Source of the DNA: Acheta domesticus
Taxonomy: Eukaryota > Arthropoda > Insecta > Orthoptera > Gryllidae
Length of the DNA stretch: 64,000 nucleotides
Assembly: GCA_031308135.1 (NCBI GenBank)
Contig: JAHLJT010000631.1
Span: 227,688,636-227,752,635, forward strand
Direction of reading: 5' to 3'
This document shows, one piece after another, positions 36,001 through 45,860 of the stretch. The notes below the pieces were generated by a model. The model ran no database searches and had not been told where the DNA came from. It worked only from the letters and a program-made list of their open reading frames with translations. The stretch's first letter is position 1. Every line of letters starts with the position of its first letter. The position numbers and the translations under genes are program-made.

Positions 36001-39000
36001 CGCCACTAGTTGCATTTGAATTTCAGTGAGAAAGCAAAAATAAATGTATGCTGGGTATTTTTATACCTTGTCCCAATTTACGAAAATTTTCCTCTTGGGG
36101 TTACTTTTACGTTTATTCATAATTTGGCACATATTGACAAAACATTGTTGGTACAAATTTTTGATTAATATATTGTATTGTACAGAACGTGCTGCCGTAA
36201 TAATTTTCTTATATCCCTCTATTTTGGTTGCCTGAGGCTTGGATTTACAGATTTACTTGGATTTACTCCGCGCGAGCAAACACGACCCTATTGATTCCGT
36301 GAATATCGGAGTATTAATCATTTAACAATGCCAATTATTATTTTCACAATAGCAGTTTTCAAGCATGGTAAAGTGAAACTAGAGCGCCGCCGCGAAGCAG
36401 GATGGCTGGAAATAGCTATTCTCCCGCTTTGGCCAGAGGCCCAAAAAGTAACCATTTATCAGCGCGCTCTAGCGCCTAAACAGTTTTTCATATATTTAAA
36501 ATTTACATACGCATTTTATAGTAAATTTGATATATTTTAATTTTGTAAATAACAATTGTTTTTATAGAACGCCTAGTTTTGAAGATATGAGCGAAAAACT
36601 AAAAAAGGGCGAAAGGGGTTTTTGCAATTTCCTCTGTGAAGCCGACTTTTTTGAAATGACAAACAGCAAATTCGAATTTAGCATCCTCAAAAACACAGAG
36701 AACCGTTGAGAAAAACACTTATGAATTTTTTTCCTGAATCGGGCCTTTTTGATCACCATTTGACTGGACTATTAATGCACTCCTTCAGTTTAAATCAGAT
36801 TTGACAGTGATTAGTCTGTGGGATTGCTTTTAGGTTTCCTTATACCAAGATGATATCTATTTCGCAAGTGGTTCCATCATCAGCCCACAGTGGGTTCTAA
36901 CCGCTGCCCATTGGGATATTTCGTGAGTATCTATTTTTCTATTCACGAGAAGTTAGTTGTCGGTGTTTACGTGGAAATGAAGCTACAATGTACCTCTTTT
37001 TCAGAGCCACGCCTGGATACACAGTTCGCGTTGGCAGCAGCCTTCAGCACACCGGAGGTAGGAAGTACACCGTAGCTGAAGTAAAAAAGCATGAACTCTA
37101 CAAGAAACCGCGTCGGCCAAAACTCCCTGACTATGACATCGCTGTCATTCGCGTAAGTTGTGAGATATGGGTTTGGCGACGTTTGTATCAAAGTGAAATT
37201 GTGCGGATCAAAATCACGCTCTTTGCAAGAGGATATTTTAAAATGTTCTTTTAAAAGTTTATAGAATATTTTCTTCTTTCTACTCCACGCTACTAAAACA
37301 CATAAACTGTTTTGAAAGTTTTGGACGAACGAGAAGCCTTCGAATATTTTTCAAATTTTGGGCTAGCACCAGATATTACAGATACTGGACACAACTGGCG
37401 ACTCCTTTTTTGTGAATAATACGAGAGTTAAATAAAAAGTAATGAGAATTTTTTTTTATCTGAAGAGACTTCATTGGCAGAGGTATGTACATTTACACTT
37501 CTTCAATGTAATCGCCTCCATTATTAACATCTATTTTGCCAAATGTTAGGAAGGCGTTGTACACAGACTGAGCGACTATTTCTGTCCATGTCCCATATTG
37601 ACTGTCACAGAGCGTGAATAATTTCTTCTTTGGTATTGTACCGAGTTCATCGCAGTGGTTCTTTCATTATGCTAAAGAGAACATAAACACAGGGACTCAC
37701 ATGGGATGTTCCAGAATCTCCCACTGCCAGCGGCGCAAGAATTCTCCACGATGGGTCGTCCTGTACGGGGGTTATCCTTCACATCCATGCCTAATCTGAA
37801 CGCTTTAACCTATATTGGGACTGTTGAGTACGGCAACTCTGCATCACCACATACTTCTCGCAGTCGGTGAAGCCATTCTTGCGTACTCCGACCTCGAGCA
37901 ACCTCAATTGTGAGCCATGAACGCTGCTCTACCTTTGTAAACATGACATTAGGGCGCTTGCACTATTGCGTTGACGATTTACACAGAGAGTCAGTAGACT
38001 CACAGAGTACACACTCGTCTAATAGTCCTTCCTTTTATCACGACAGATGGCAGCACGCCGACTCATCGACTTCATGTTACAGAAATATTCTCATTACTTT
38101 TTATTCAATCTATGTATGAAGAATATTCGTTCACCTGACTTATGCTTTACAGATCAATGGTCACTTCACTTTTGGCTCTAACGTGCAACCAATTCGCTTG
38201 GCGACTCAGACGCCTCCTCCTGGTGCCTTGGCTGTTCTCGTTGGCTATGGCCGGAGAGTAAGTGCATATCTTTCTGCTTTTCGTAAATTATTTATTTTAA
38301 CATCGAAGGCATAACAGCGTAGGTTTTTCTCATATTATTTACTTTAGTTCGCTTTATAAACACCTATGATTTTTAATAACCACTATTGATTTATACCAGA
38401 GATACATTTTAAAATTTAGAACAAACAGAAATATGAAGTACAACAAATGATACAATAATTCAGATCATTTTATGAAGGTCAATATTAAGATTCCATCAAT
38501 GTTACGATTGCAACAATATTAACATTGACTTGCAAACTTTAATTGAATTAAATATGTTATATTCAGGGTTATTCACGTACCTTCTCCCATGCACGTCTGT
38601 GAAAACTGCATTGCAATAACTTCAACCATTCAAAAACTGTAGGAGGTGCTAAAGGTACGTGTCTCATCCTGTACATAGTTTTTGATGCCAAGAGATGATC
38701 TTTTTGCTATATTCCTCAGAGAATTGCGAGATGCCTGTGAATAAAAGTTTCAAAATTTTAGGGCACGTAGGGGGTCAAAATAAATCACATTTTCCCCATG
38801 AATATGTAATGGGAAGTTTCATATCGCAAAAATACCCACACAATTGGTCTCTAATTCGTAGGTGATATGCTCCAGTGTGCGTGAGGTCATGTTCTGACGC
38901 ACACAAGAAAATTTTATGTAGTGCCTGCCGAATAAGCGCTCAGTGGCTAGTTGGTTAGCGAGCTCGCTTTCCACGGCGCAATCCAGGGTTCGATTCCCAG

Positions 39001-39682
39001 TCGGAGCAAGATTATAACTGTGCGCTTTCCTTACAAATACCCCAGTATCGATTGCTGTGTGACGATGAGAAAGCCCACCGTAAGGTCAAGGGAGGGATGT
39101 CTTCGTGCTAAACCTACGTGCTTATCCCAACACCACCGGTCAACGAAGGCCCGTAGTGGGCTGTAGAGCCAAAGAATAGGAACAGTACTTGCCGAACATT
39201 GATGCATCACGAGTTGCGTATTAATGAGTTAAAATATCAACTGTGTAATTCTGTTAGGTGAAATTTTCTATTACTAGGTCACTACCAAGAGGCTGTTATT
39301 TTCGACCTCTACAGAAGTTTGTAACAAGTATTCTCAAACACTCTGTAGTGGTTGTGTCGGGGAATAAAAGATATATTATTTGCAGTCGAATGGTCGTTCA
39401 AAGCTGAGGGCCGTGACTGTGCCAGTCGTGCCCCAAGACGTGTGCAAGCGTTTATATATCAAACGCAATGATGGAGAGGTCACTCCCCGCATGCTTTGCG
39501 CGGGTTTCCTGTCCAAGGACTTGAGCAGTTGCGCTGGAGACGACGGTTCGCCACTGGTGTACAACGGCACTCAGGTTGGAGTCCTCTTCTGGGAAATGGG
39601 CTGCGGTCGACCTGACAGCCCTAACGTCTACGCCAACGTTGCGGTCTTCCGCGACTGGATAAAGAAGAACACTGGCGTTTAA
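29982..39682 (+). CDS. SPH-A: secreted serine protease homologue, six exons
   Basis: Chymotrypsin-fold (S1 family) secreted protein, predicted non-catalytic. Exons 29982-30027, 34280-34536, 36834-36922, 37005-37152, 38153-38257 and 39386-39682 splice in phase to 942 bases (313 aa). Residues 1-15 are a signal peptide (MLKLLCFFCLIVSAL). An acidic pro-region with no clip-domain cysteine pattern follows, then R58-IAGG and a second activation-like R79-CGG. HPYQVSLY leads to LTAAHW (His127) and DYDIAVIR (Asp175), but the Ser195 site reads CAGDDGSP, with Asp268 for Ser. Spacing Asp175 to Asp268 is 93, as in chymotrypsin. Cys42 and Cys58 are replaced by Ala112 and Trp128; the other two core disulphides (235-253, 264-288) remain. 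The S1 wall is altered (FWE for SWG). Many insect homologues act as cofactors or decoys in proteolytic cascades; the role here is unknown. Confidence 0.93.
30661..30710. repeat. (AAT)n-(ATT)n palindromic microsatellite
   Basis: About nine AAT units run directly into about eight ATT units, a self-complementary arrangement. Interrupts the block shared with SPH-B intron 1 (the junction matches 56270-56275, where it is absent). A similar 100-bp trailer sequence follows both this tract and the one at 56955. Confidence 0.85.
30830..31150 (-). mobile_element. Non-LTR reverse transcriptase fragment
   Basis: Minus-strand frame with KNKSVGPDRIP and, after a break, IPQNGKCAIVVPIYKKG and LTSVSATKFGYILDEFI, matching RT motifs of the CR1/Jockey/I type. 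Broken by a stop and frameshift. A short near-identical inverted copy lies at 32125-32262. Confidence 0.7.
31300..31885 (-). repeat. R1 repeat, inverted 5' half
   Basis: Ends at 31885 with the complement of AACTAGTTGTACTACAGAAA. Includes the complement of GAAATATTCTTTTAATAATA and two module motifs. Confidence 0.7.
31970..32104 (+). repeat. R1 3' tail fragment
   Basis: Contains a GCTAGCGCC segment and then TTTTTTTCGGCGCACGAGAACTTTCTCTTCTTATG-like tail (in parts). Lies between two inverted RT fragments. Confidence 0.4.
32105..32262 (+). mobile_element. Non-LTR RT fragment, inverted relative to 30830-31150
   Basis: Encodes the same IPQNGKCAIVVPIYKKG motif, then RRILNNYRP. Over about 130 bp it is almost identical to the minus-strand fragment, except for a roughly 10-bp segment missing there. 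Confidence 0.7.
32545..32645 (-). mobile_element. tRNA-derived SINE head
   Basis: On the minus strand an A box TGGCCGAGGCGG (32621-32632) and a B box GGGTCGAATTCCC near 32563-32576, spaced as in tRNA promoters. It is not an intact tRNA: no acceptor stem or 3' end is preserved. Confidence 0.55.
32785..32858 (-). repeat. R1 5' end fragment
   Basis: Complement of AACTAGTGGTGCTATATAAT, followed by a TTTATTTATTTA tract. Confidence 0.55.
32915..33940 (+). repeat. R1 repeat, 3' two thirds
   Basis: Three module motifs (ATTTGGAGTGG, ATTTGGAGACG, ATTTGGAGCCA) are spaced a little over 250 bp. Then GGGACAGACAGACAAAGGGA-type tract near 33655, TTTTTCGGTATCAAGATCC and a GAGAAAGTAAAAATG end. Lies in SPH-A intron 1. 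Confidence 0.85.
34280..34536 (+). CDS. SPH-A exon 2, acidic pro-region and activation-like sites
   Basis: Acceptor TTTCTGCAG, donor GTAGCT. Encodes residues 16-101, with Cys53, R58-IAGG, Cys80 in RCGGHEDD and the HPYQ that precedes the first strand of the fold. About 98% identical by eye to SPH-B exon 2, with the same 257-base length. Confidence 0.9.
34783..35420. repeat. R1 mosaic
   Basis: 34783-34845 is the complement of an R1 3' tail; 34850-35240 are internal plus-strand modules (TTTGCAGCCATATATGAG, TTTGGAGCCGTCTTTGAG); 35254-35420 is a plus-strand 5' end starting GCTAGTGGACCTATAGAATG. The order is scrambled relative to full copies. Confidence 0.65.
35455..35640 (+). mobile_element. tRNA-derived SINE
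   Basis: B box GGTTCGAGTC at 35534-35543, with a GTGGCCGTGGTCGCTAAATGG segment upstream in the A-box position (in two parts). Open frames on both strands through it are incidental. Confidence 0.5.
35829..35990 (+). mobile_element. tRNA-derived SINE, second type
   Basis: A-box-like GTGGCGTAGTGTTATAAG near 35838 and B-box-like AGTTCGAGTCTGG near 35883. The body that follows is AT-rich. Head differs from the other SINEs in the window. Confidence 0.5.
36000..36833. other. SPH-A intron 2, unassigned
   Basis: No known element recognised. A GC-richer stretch at 36370-36470 may be part of an unidentified repeat. The last 70 bp match the corresponding intron end of SPH-B. Confidence 0.35.
36834..36922 (+). 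CDS. SPH-A exon 3, catalytic His segment
   Basis: Encodes residues 102-131 including FASGSIISPQWVLTAAHW. The usual Cys before GGS and Cys after TAAH are both absent. Confidence 0.93.
37005..37152 (+). CDS. SPH-A exon 4, catalytic Asp segment
   Basis: Encodes GYTVRVGSS, VAEVKKHELY and PDYDIAVIR. The intron before it is only 82 bp. Two stretches (residues 142-151 and 166-172) differ strongly from SPH-B. Confidence 0.93.
37422..38114 (-). mobile_element. Internally deleted mariner relic in SPH-A intron 4
   Basis: Inverted ends share AATAAAAAGTAATGAGAAT and are bounded by TA (37420-37421 and 38115-38116). On the minus strand, about 37960-37735, it keeps a mariner helix-turn-helix (VEQRSWLTIEVARGRS, ELPYSTV, WVKAF-like, DNPRTGRP) and, near 37530, a C-terminal NGGDYIEE. 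The catalytic core between is deleted. Confidence 0.82.
38153..38257 (+). CDS. SPH-A exon 5, inter-domain segment
   Basis: Encodes SNVQPIRLATQTPPPGALAV and LVGYGRR, the last corresponding to the SGWG motif. Starts 38 bp after the end of a mariner relic. Confidence 0.9.
38571..38675. mobile_element. Short MITE-like element, about 105 bp
   Basis: Imperfect inverted ends CAGGGTTATTCACGTACC and GGTACGTGTCTCATCCTG. The interior (GAAAACTGCATTGCAATAAC and following) recurs in the duplicated flank of exon 2 at 34045-34127 and 61612-61694. Confidence 0.5.
38937..39178 (+). mobile_element. tRNA-derived SINE with strong A and B boxes
   Basis: A box TGGCTAGTTGG (38944-38954) and B box GGTTCGATTCC (38987-38997), 32 bp apart, followed by a SINE body ending in GGGCTGTAGAGCCAAAGAAT. 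Lies in SPH-A intron 5. Confidence 0.75.
39386..39682 (+). CDS. SPH-A exon 6, substituted Ser195 site and stop
   Basis: Encodes MLCAGF, SSCAGDDGSPLVYNGT, VGVLFWEMGCGRP and VFRDWIKKNTGV. Asp replaces the nucleophile, Ser is at the position of Asp189 and Asn follows Pro where Gly226 is usual. One NGT glycosylation sequon at 275. Confidence 0.94.
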   Translation, partial: SNGRSKLRAVTVPVVPQDVCKRLYIKRNDGEVTPRMLCAGFLSKDLSSCAGDDGSPLVYNGTQVGVLFWEMGCGRPDSPNVYANVAVFRDWIKKNTGV

Positions 39683-39740
39683 GTTCCGACATTTGTTGCT
39701 GTGGAATATAATTATTGAGCAGAAAATTTGTATTCCTTGA

Positions 39741-39756
39741 AATAAAATTGAATAAA
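39741..39756 (+). terminator. Two poly(A) signals of SPH-A
   Basis: AATAAA at 39741 and again at 39751, 59-69 bp after the stop. Confidence 0.75.
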
Positions 39757-40635
39757 TTCTATTTTACAAAAGCGTCTTCAATCTTTAGTATACTTTGCTG
39801 ATTGGATTTGTATCCTCCTTGCATACAATTTTTCAAATAGAACTGAATATATTTCGGTTATTTTTATTATATTTTCTTCAATGTTCGCGTGTAATACTGT
39901 GCCAAAAGACCCCATGGTACTTCGCATGAAAATAATTGTATCAACCCTGCCATTACGAGGGGATCGTACGTATATGAAGCGTTCAGGATCCAAAGAACAA
40001 ACGTTAAGGCAACGTAGTAATAAATATAGAGATTCCATGTTCAATATCAAGGTGCTATACAATGATGTTTTGTCACGGCCCGGTGGTCATGAGCTGCTAT
40101 AAATGTGAAGAAGGCTTTTGGAAGTCCTGGTGTTGCGAAAAGTTAAATATTTTCACTTTCATGAAAGCAGTGGAGCTGTGAACATCTAATGACAAGTGGT
40201 ATGAGTCTATGTTAGTTTTCATTGTAATCTGGAGTTATTTATAAAAAGGTATCTAGGCGAATATATGATTCTTATGGATCGGCATGGTGTAGAATTAAAG
40301 TTCAAAGGCATTATTAATAGTAAATTATAACTATAACTTTTGTTTCGCGTGTTAAAGTAAATTCATTTGATTTAAGTTAAACAGGCGTCGTATTTTCCGA
40401 AGGGTTTATGTTAGGATAGCTTCGTAGCAGGGTAGAAAAATATTAATAAGTTGATTGAAATAGCTAGTGGTGAGTAGAGGTTTCATCACAAACCTAGCGT
40501 AGGCCAGTCTCGTAGCGATATAATATATTAAAATACTTAATATATTAGATACATTTCGGGAGTATTCGGATTTTATTAAGACGTTAAGACGAAATCATAA
40601 TAATAATAATAGGAGTAGAGACCGGATAGAGTCGG
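39757..40635. other. Downstream DNA of SPH-A, unassigned
   Basis: No exon recognised; short open frames on both strands at 39778-40102 have no recognisable motif. Confidence 0.35.
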
Positions 40636-41070
40636 GTTGGAATCCATCTGAGAAGTTAATCGTAAGCTTACGAACATTATTTAAAAAAGACCGTACGGTA
40701 CATTCATGTTATGAAGAAAAAAGTTCAACAATTAATCCATGAGATCTCGAATATTGTGTAAAGTTATAGCAATTAATGTTAAATTTGTTTTTAAAATAGA
40801 AAAGGCTGATAATTCAATGTTGTTGCCATCAGTTTAATAGTAAGGTTTTCTTCCACAGAACTTCCAGTAATCGTGATTCTGTTTAGAATTACAAGTAACA
40901 CATGCATCAGGTAAGACGATTAACGTTGTTTGTCAGGACCCATGACTGAACTTCGAATTAAACAACATTGAGATAATCAACGAGTCAGCGGGGCAACGAT
41001 AGAAATCATAGTATTCTTAATATCAGTAGAAAATAGTAAATCATAAATAATCGCCCATCTTAAAGAATCT
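40636..41070. repeat. Block alpha, copy 2 (paralogue of 33-490)
   Basis: Collinear diverged copy of the left edge of the window, starting near CATCTGAGAAGT and ending near AATATCAGTAGAAAATAG. See the entry at 33-490. Confidence 0.6.
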
Positions 41071-42784
41071 GTAATATGAATTAGAGATTTTCAATATGAT
41101 TCGCTTGCCGAACCTAAAGGATAATAATATAAGTAATAATTGGAAAAGGTAAATACTTTACAGTACTATTGTAATCCAATTGACATCGAACGACGCATAT
41201 CTCCCATGTAGGCCCTTTTGCCAAGGAGAGACCAGCGACTAGATATGAATTTAACTTTGACTTCAATGGAACAGCTGCTGCGGGTAAATAAGTCATCCAA
41301 CGTCTTTACTGAATGCCGATACCCCGATTCTTAAAGATTCTAGTTAAATAAATGAAAACTCAAAACCTTCCTTGCTATGTTGTCAATCTTCTCAACCATT
41401 GAAGGCTGCTGCAGCACAAACTTTACAAAATATTTGCGAGATTATTCACGCAGGCCTATCAGCTTGTTTCTGCTTTCAGACCTACTCTCAACAACCTTTT
41501 GCGTCCCTAATAACTCGTTCTCTGTTCAACTTGGCTTCACTTTATTGTTTCAATACTGTAATGGACATTAATACGAATAATTAATTTAATCTGCCACACG
41601 TTGGGTAAGCCAATGAAACGATCCCGTTTATCCCCCTAATATGTAATTATGTAATTTAATCTGCTAGCGTTAATACAATAAATGATATCGTTATATTTTG
41701 ATTCTGTTGTAAAAGAAAATATATTACTTTTATCATTGCTATGTCCCTGCTTCACCTACGTATCTATTTAATAACATAATTTTCCTTTATACCAACATCA
41801 TATTGCCGGCTAACATTAATAATAATAATAATAATTATTATTATTATTATTATTATTATCATTATCATAATAATAAAAGTGTAGATACGTAGATGGTAAG
41901 TTTTAAATAGGTTTGGACCATATAGGATCAATCTAAGTAGATATCACGAATTGAATGAATGAACTTTTGTTGTTCATTCACTTATTACTAGCTCGATGTT
42001 TCGCACATTCAACATGTCCCTTGTCAAAAGCAATACAGCTGTTGAAAAACGGTTGACAATAGCAAGACAATATAAAATTATCATAATAAAAATAATGGAA
42101 TACAAAAAGTAATACTGAAATCACTATTTACACTTTGGTGTTTATATTAGAGCACAACATATTGCAATGAAAAGTTTCTAAAAGGGTTGGAAATTTTGTC
42201 CAACTTAATGGTTACAATAATTTACTCGTCAATTGTGGCAGGCAACACAAGATTAAGGAATGGCATAATAAAGATTGTAAGCCATGGATTCAACAGTGAG
42301 TTTGGCAAAAATAATTAAAGATGTTGGTTCATTATCAACGCTAATAATTGTATGTAACTTTTGTTCTTCATCGCATTATTTAACATAATATATATCACTT
42401 CAGCAACTTGTCTTATTGAGGTTTGATTTTCGTGGTGCAATTACTTTCTTTCTTGATGAAATTTATAACAGTGACAAAAAAAGACATCACATAAGCCCTT
42501 GGGAAGGAAGTAGAAATCCAAGAGATGTAGAATCTGCTCAAAACCTGTCTGTAATACGCATACCCAAGTAAAAAGTGGGTGCAATCTTTAATAAGAGAAA
42601 ATAGTGAAAAAACAAATTTTAAATTTTGAGAGGATATAATTTAAACAACCATATTATAGCGTTCTGTTTCATTATCCAAGTCCAAAATGGACATCTGTAA
42701 GCATAATTCTGTCTCAGACACTCCTGCTGGACCCCGCTTGCCCGGTTGCGTCATTAAAATTGGTTGCTCGGAAAAGGGTTAAAA
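41071..42784. other. Unassigned DNA with an (AAT)n-(ATT)n tract
   Basis: Contains a palindromic microsatellite at about 41817-41877 (AAT units, then ATT units, then CATTATCATAATAAT). No exon recognised; the short minus-strand frame at 41114-41296 and plus-strand frames at 41372-41584 carry no known motif. Confidence 0.4.
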
Positions 42785-43612
42785 TCTAATTTTGTATAAT
42801 AGACTTTATTTGAGGTAAAAATCTCTATCTTTAATTTTGTATATTTGAATTTTTTCGATTTTACAAAAAAACTAGCAATATCCAAAAATAGGACTAGCAC
42901 CATATGCTTTACCGTCCCTAATTAAATATTCGAAAAAAATTTAAAGAAAAAAATTGGAGCGACTTTTGAGAAAAAAAGTTCCGAAAATTTCAAGCGCAAA
43001 TAACGCAAAAACCACTAGCATTTTCAAAAACCAATACGTGAAAGCTAATTTTGTACAACACATTTTGTCAGAGGCAAACATGTCTGTCTTTATTCAACGA
43101 AAATTATACCTGCATCATTTTCTTAAACGCCCTTTTCAATATTCAACATCAAAATTTAATCAAAAAGTTTGGAGGCATTTTTATTAAATTTTGAAAATGT
43201 CCGAGGAGCTTCATGTAAAGTGCTTCCCAAAATTAAAATATCGATTTCAAATACCAGGAGCCGCGACATGAGACAAAACAAATGAGGAATATAAATTTTG
43301 GAGAAAATTGCCAGAACGGTTTAGACGCTAGCTTTCACCACAGACGAATATGGGGACAGACGAACAGACACACAGAGAGACGGACGTTTTGCCGTCAATC
43401 GATTTTTCGGTATCAAGAACCAACAAAACATGGATTCTGGATACACCACGTGTTAGAGGATTTTTTTTCTGAATTTAGCAACAGGATTTGTCCAAGTTTT
43501 CGTGACCAGAACTCGGTAATAAGAGTTTTTCTGGTGAAAATTCGTCGTTTTCCGTCGTTCGATTACATAACATGCTCTTCTTACAAAAAACGTAAAGCGA
43601 GAATGAAAAATA
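42785..43612 (+). repeat. R1 repeat, 3' two thirds
   Basis: Module motifs at about 42950 and 43160, the GACAGACGAACAGACACACA tract near 43355, TTTTTCGGTATCAAGAACC and a terminal GCGAGAATGAAAAA variant. Confidence 0.8.
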
Positions 43613-44225
43613 CAAAACAGTTTCGATTTTGACTGAAAAACGCGAATATTTGGTTATATTGATCCGAAATTATTAATTATTTTACAGATATAAACATTTA
43701 ACTTGGGCGCAACATTATTACATCAAAAATTAATTTCATGCTTCAAGAGTTCTAAGAAGTAATCTTATTATAATTTAATGAGGCTTATCATGCAATGTGG
43801 CTTTACACCATCAGACCAAGAAAGAAGATAATGAGAATGTGGTAAAAGAAAGGAAGTATTTTGTGATATAGTCGTGCGAATCTGTTTCAAAGCTCTTTTT
43901 AATGAGAAACACAAGATCATCATGCAAGAAGATGTACAATTAGACCGCAGAGTATCAGGTTTGTGGGGAGCATTGCTGACGCAAGTTGAAATGGCCATTG
44001 GCAGGGAACGAATACAATACAGTGAATGAGTTTCTTTTCGTAAATACAAAGTGAGAATTTTGAATAAATATTTCTATTTTTCTTTGTTAAAAGGGTGTGA
44101 AAATATGTGTTCCTTTTTTTATGCTATGTACTGATATTAGCCAGGAGAGGCAGCAACGACGCCAGGTAAAAGTTTGTCATAAATAGAAAAAAACATAGTA
44201 TCAGAGTTCGTGGTGACAATATACA
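43613..44225. other. Unassigned DNA
   Basis: Nothing recognised on either strand. Confidence 0.35.
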
Positions 44226-44560
44226 TAGTATAGGGAAAGTTATGTAATGCCGCGGAAAATCGATTACGAGATTTTAACGGAAATACACGTTTTGGGGTCC
44301 CCTGATACCAAAAAAGGTTTGTTTTTTTTCAAAACGTCCGTCCGTCTGTCAGTCTGTCCGTCTGTCCGTCTGTTGTCTGTCCGTCTGTCTGTCCGTCCGT
44401 CCGTCAGTCTGTGAACAACACTAGCGCCTAAACCATACGTGCGATTTATTCCAAAATGGATATTCCCCAGTCTATCTGTGTCCACTCGAGGCGCCGCGAT
44501 TTTGAAAAAACTTTCTTCAAAACATGGAGGTATTTTACATTTTCAAAATTCTCATGCGTA
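44226..44560 (-). repeat. R1 repeat, inverted 3' part with an expanded tract
   Basis: Starts with the complement of the R1 3' terminus (TATAGGGAAAGTTATGTAAT). The GTCC/GTCT microsatellite spans about 44335-44411, the longest of any R1 copy here. Confidence 0.75.
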
Positions 44561-44842
44561 TGAGAAATAATGCTAACATCATCTAAACCCAACCAATTCA
44601 CTCGATGTACATCCCAGAGTTTATTTCGATAGCCAGGAACAGTAGTCATTTCTCAGATCTCACAAATGAGACACACCATAATCAGCTACAAAATGTCTTG
44701 AAGTAAAGTAGAGTGTTTGTTAGTTCTCGGTCAAATTTATTACCTTCCTTCAATCTACTTCCTTTCATAAGAATAGCTATAGCCACCAAACACATGTCAA
44801 ATTATGCTCACAAAGGGCAGGGAATTCGAATTAGGAGGCTAT

Positions 44843-45860
44843 TTTTGACGCCAAATTACACAAAAACTACTCATATTTTTGAAAAATTAAACATGACCTT
44901 ATTTGATAATTTGTTTTTTGACCATTTCATTCAGAAACTGGTAGTGCTAAAACAGCACGTACCTTCTCGAGATATTGCTAAAAGCTATGTAATATTATTA
45001 TATGACAACTTCTCTCAAACACTTCAATTACCATTTAAATATAAACTGACATAAAAGCCATATTGCACTATCAGTTGTTTTTTACAAAAATTACAAAAAT
45101 GTAAATTTTTTCACACGTTTCTCACATCGATAATATTTACATTAGCGGCAATTTATTCACATTATTATATTTATGAGTACATGTGCTTTAAATAATGTCA
45201 AGTAAAGTTTCTCGAAAACACTACCGTTTTCTGTGAAAAGTAGCTCAAAATTTCGCATTTTCAGAAACAAAGTAGCTCACATGCCATTTTCTCATATATT
45301 GCTGCAAATTTTTTCTTGAAACTTTTTTAACGGATAGTAATAATTACACTTTTTAATATGACGTAAAGTTTATTTTGAGTTATTTTTTTGTTTTTTCAAA
45401 AATTATATAAATGTAAATTTTTTGAAAGATCTCTCACATCTTTAATATGCACATTATCCGCACTTTGTAGAGATTATTATATTTGTGAGTGTATGTGCTT
45501 CAAATAACTTTAAATAAAGTATTTTGAAAACTCAAAACTTTTCTGTGAAAATGAGCTTCAAATTTCGCATTTTTAGTAGTGCTAAAACGCCGTTTTCTCT
45601 TAAACGGCACATAATTTTTAAAAGAAAATTGCCATTTACGGCTAGGTTTTTATGTTCTTTAATATTCTAAAATTAATGTTTCCGTTTTACCAATAGGAAA
45701 CCGAAAAATGAAGAAAATGACAAAAAAATGTACTTTTGGCCGTGGTAAATGGTAGCTGGCAAGAAAGAGTATGTGGCAATTCCGAACAGCTAGCGAAGAC
45801 CCAAGAAAATAGAAAACTAATACGGGAAAGTCTGTGCCATTCTGTAGAACAACTAGTTAA
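44843..45860. repeat. R1 fragments: short plus piece and a long inverted 5' part
   Basis: 44843-44925 is an internal plus-strand R1 piece (AAAAACTACTCATATTTTTG). 45055-45860 is a minus-strand copy ending in the complement of AACTAGTTGTTCTACAGAAT, with module motifs near 45310 and 45610, about 300 bp apart. Confidence 0.75.

Noticed and set aside
38941..39012. Possible functional tRNA gene
   Set aside because: A and B boxes are present but the stems do not pair as a tRNA, and a SINE body follows.
44264..44485. Open frame rich in Thr-Asp-Arg repeats
   Set aside because: It is the GACG/GACA microsatellite of R1 read as protein.
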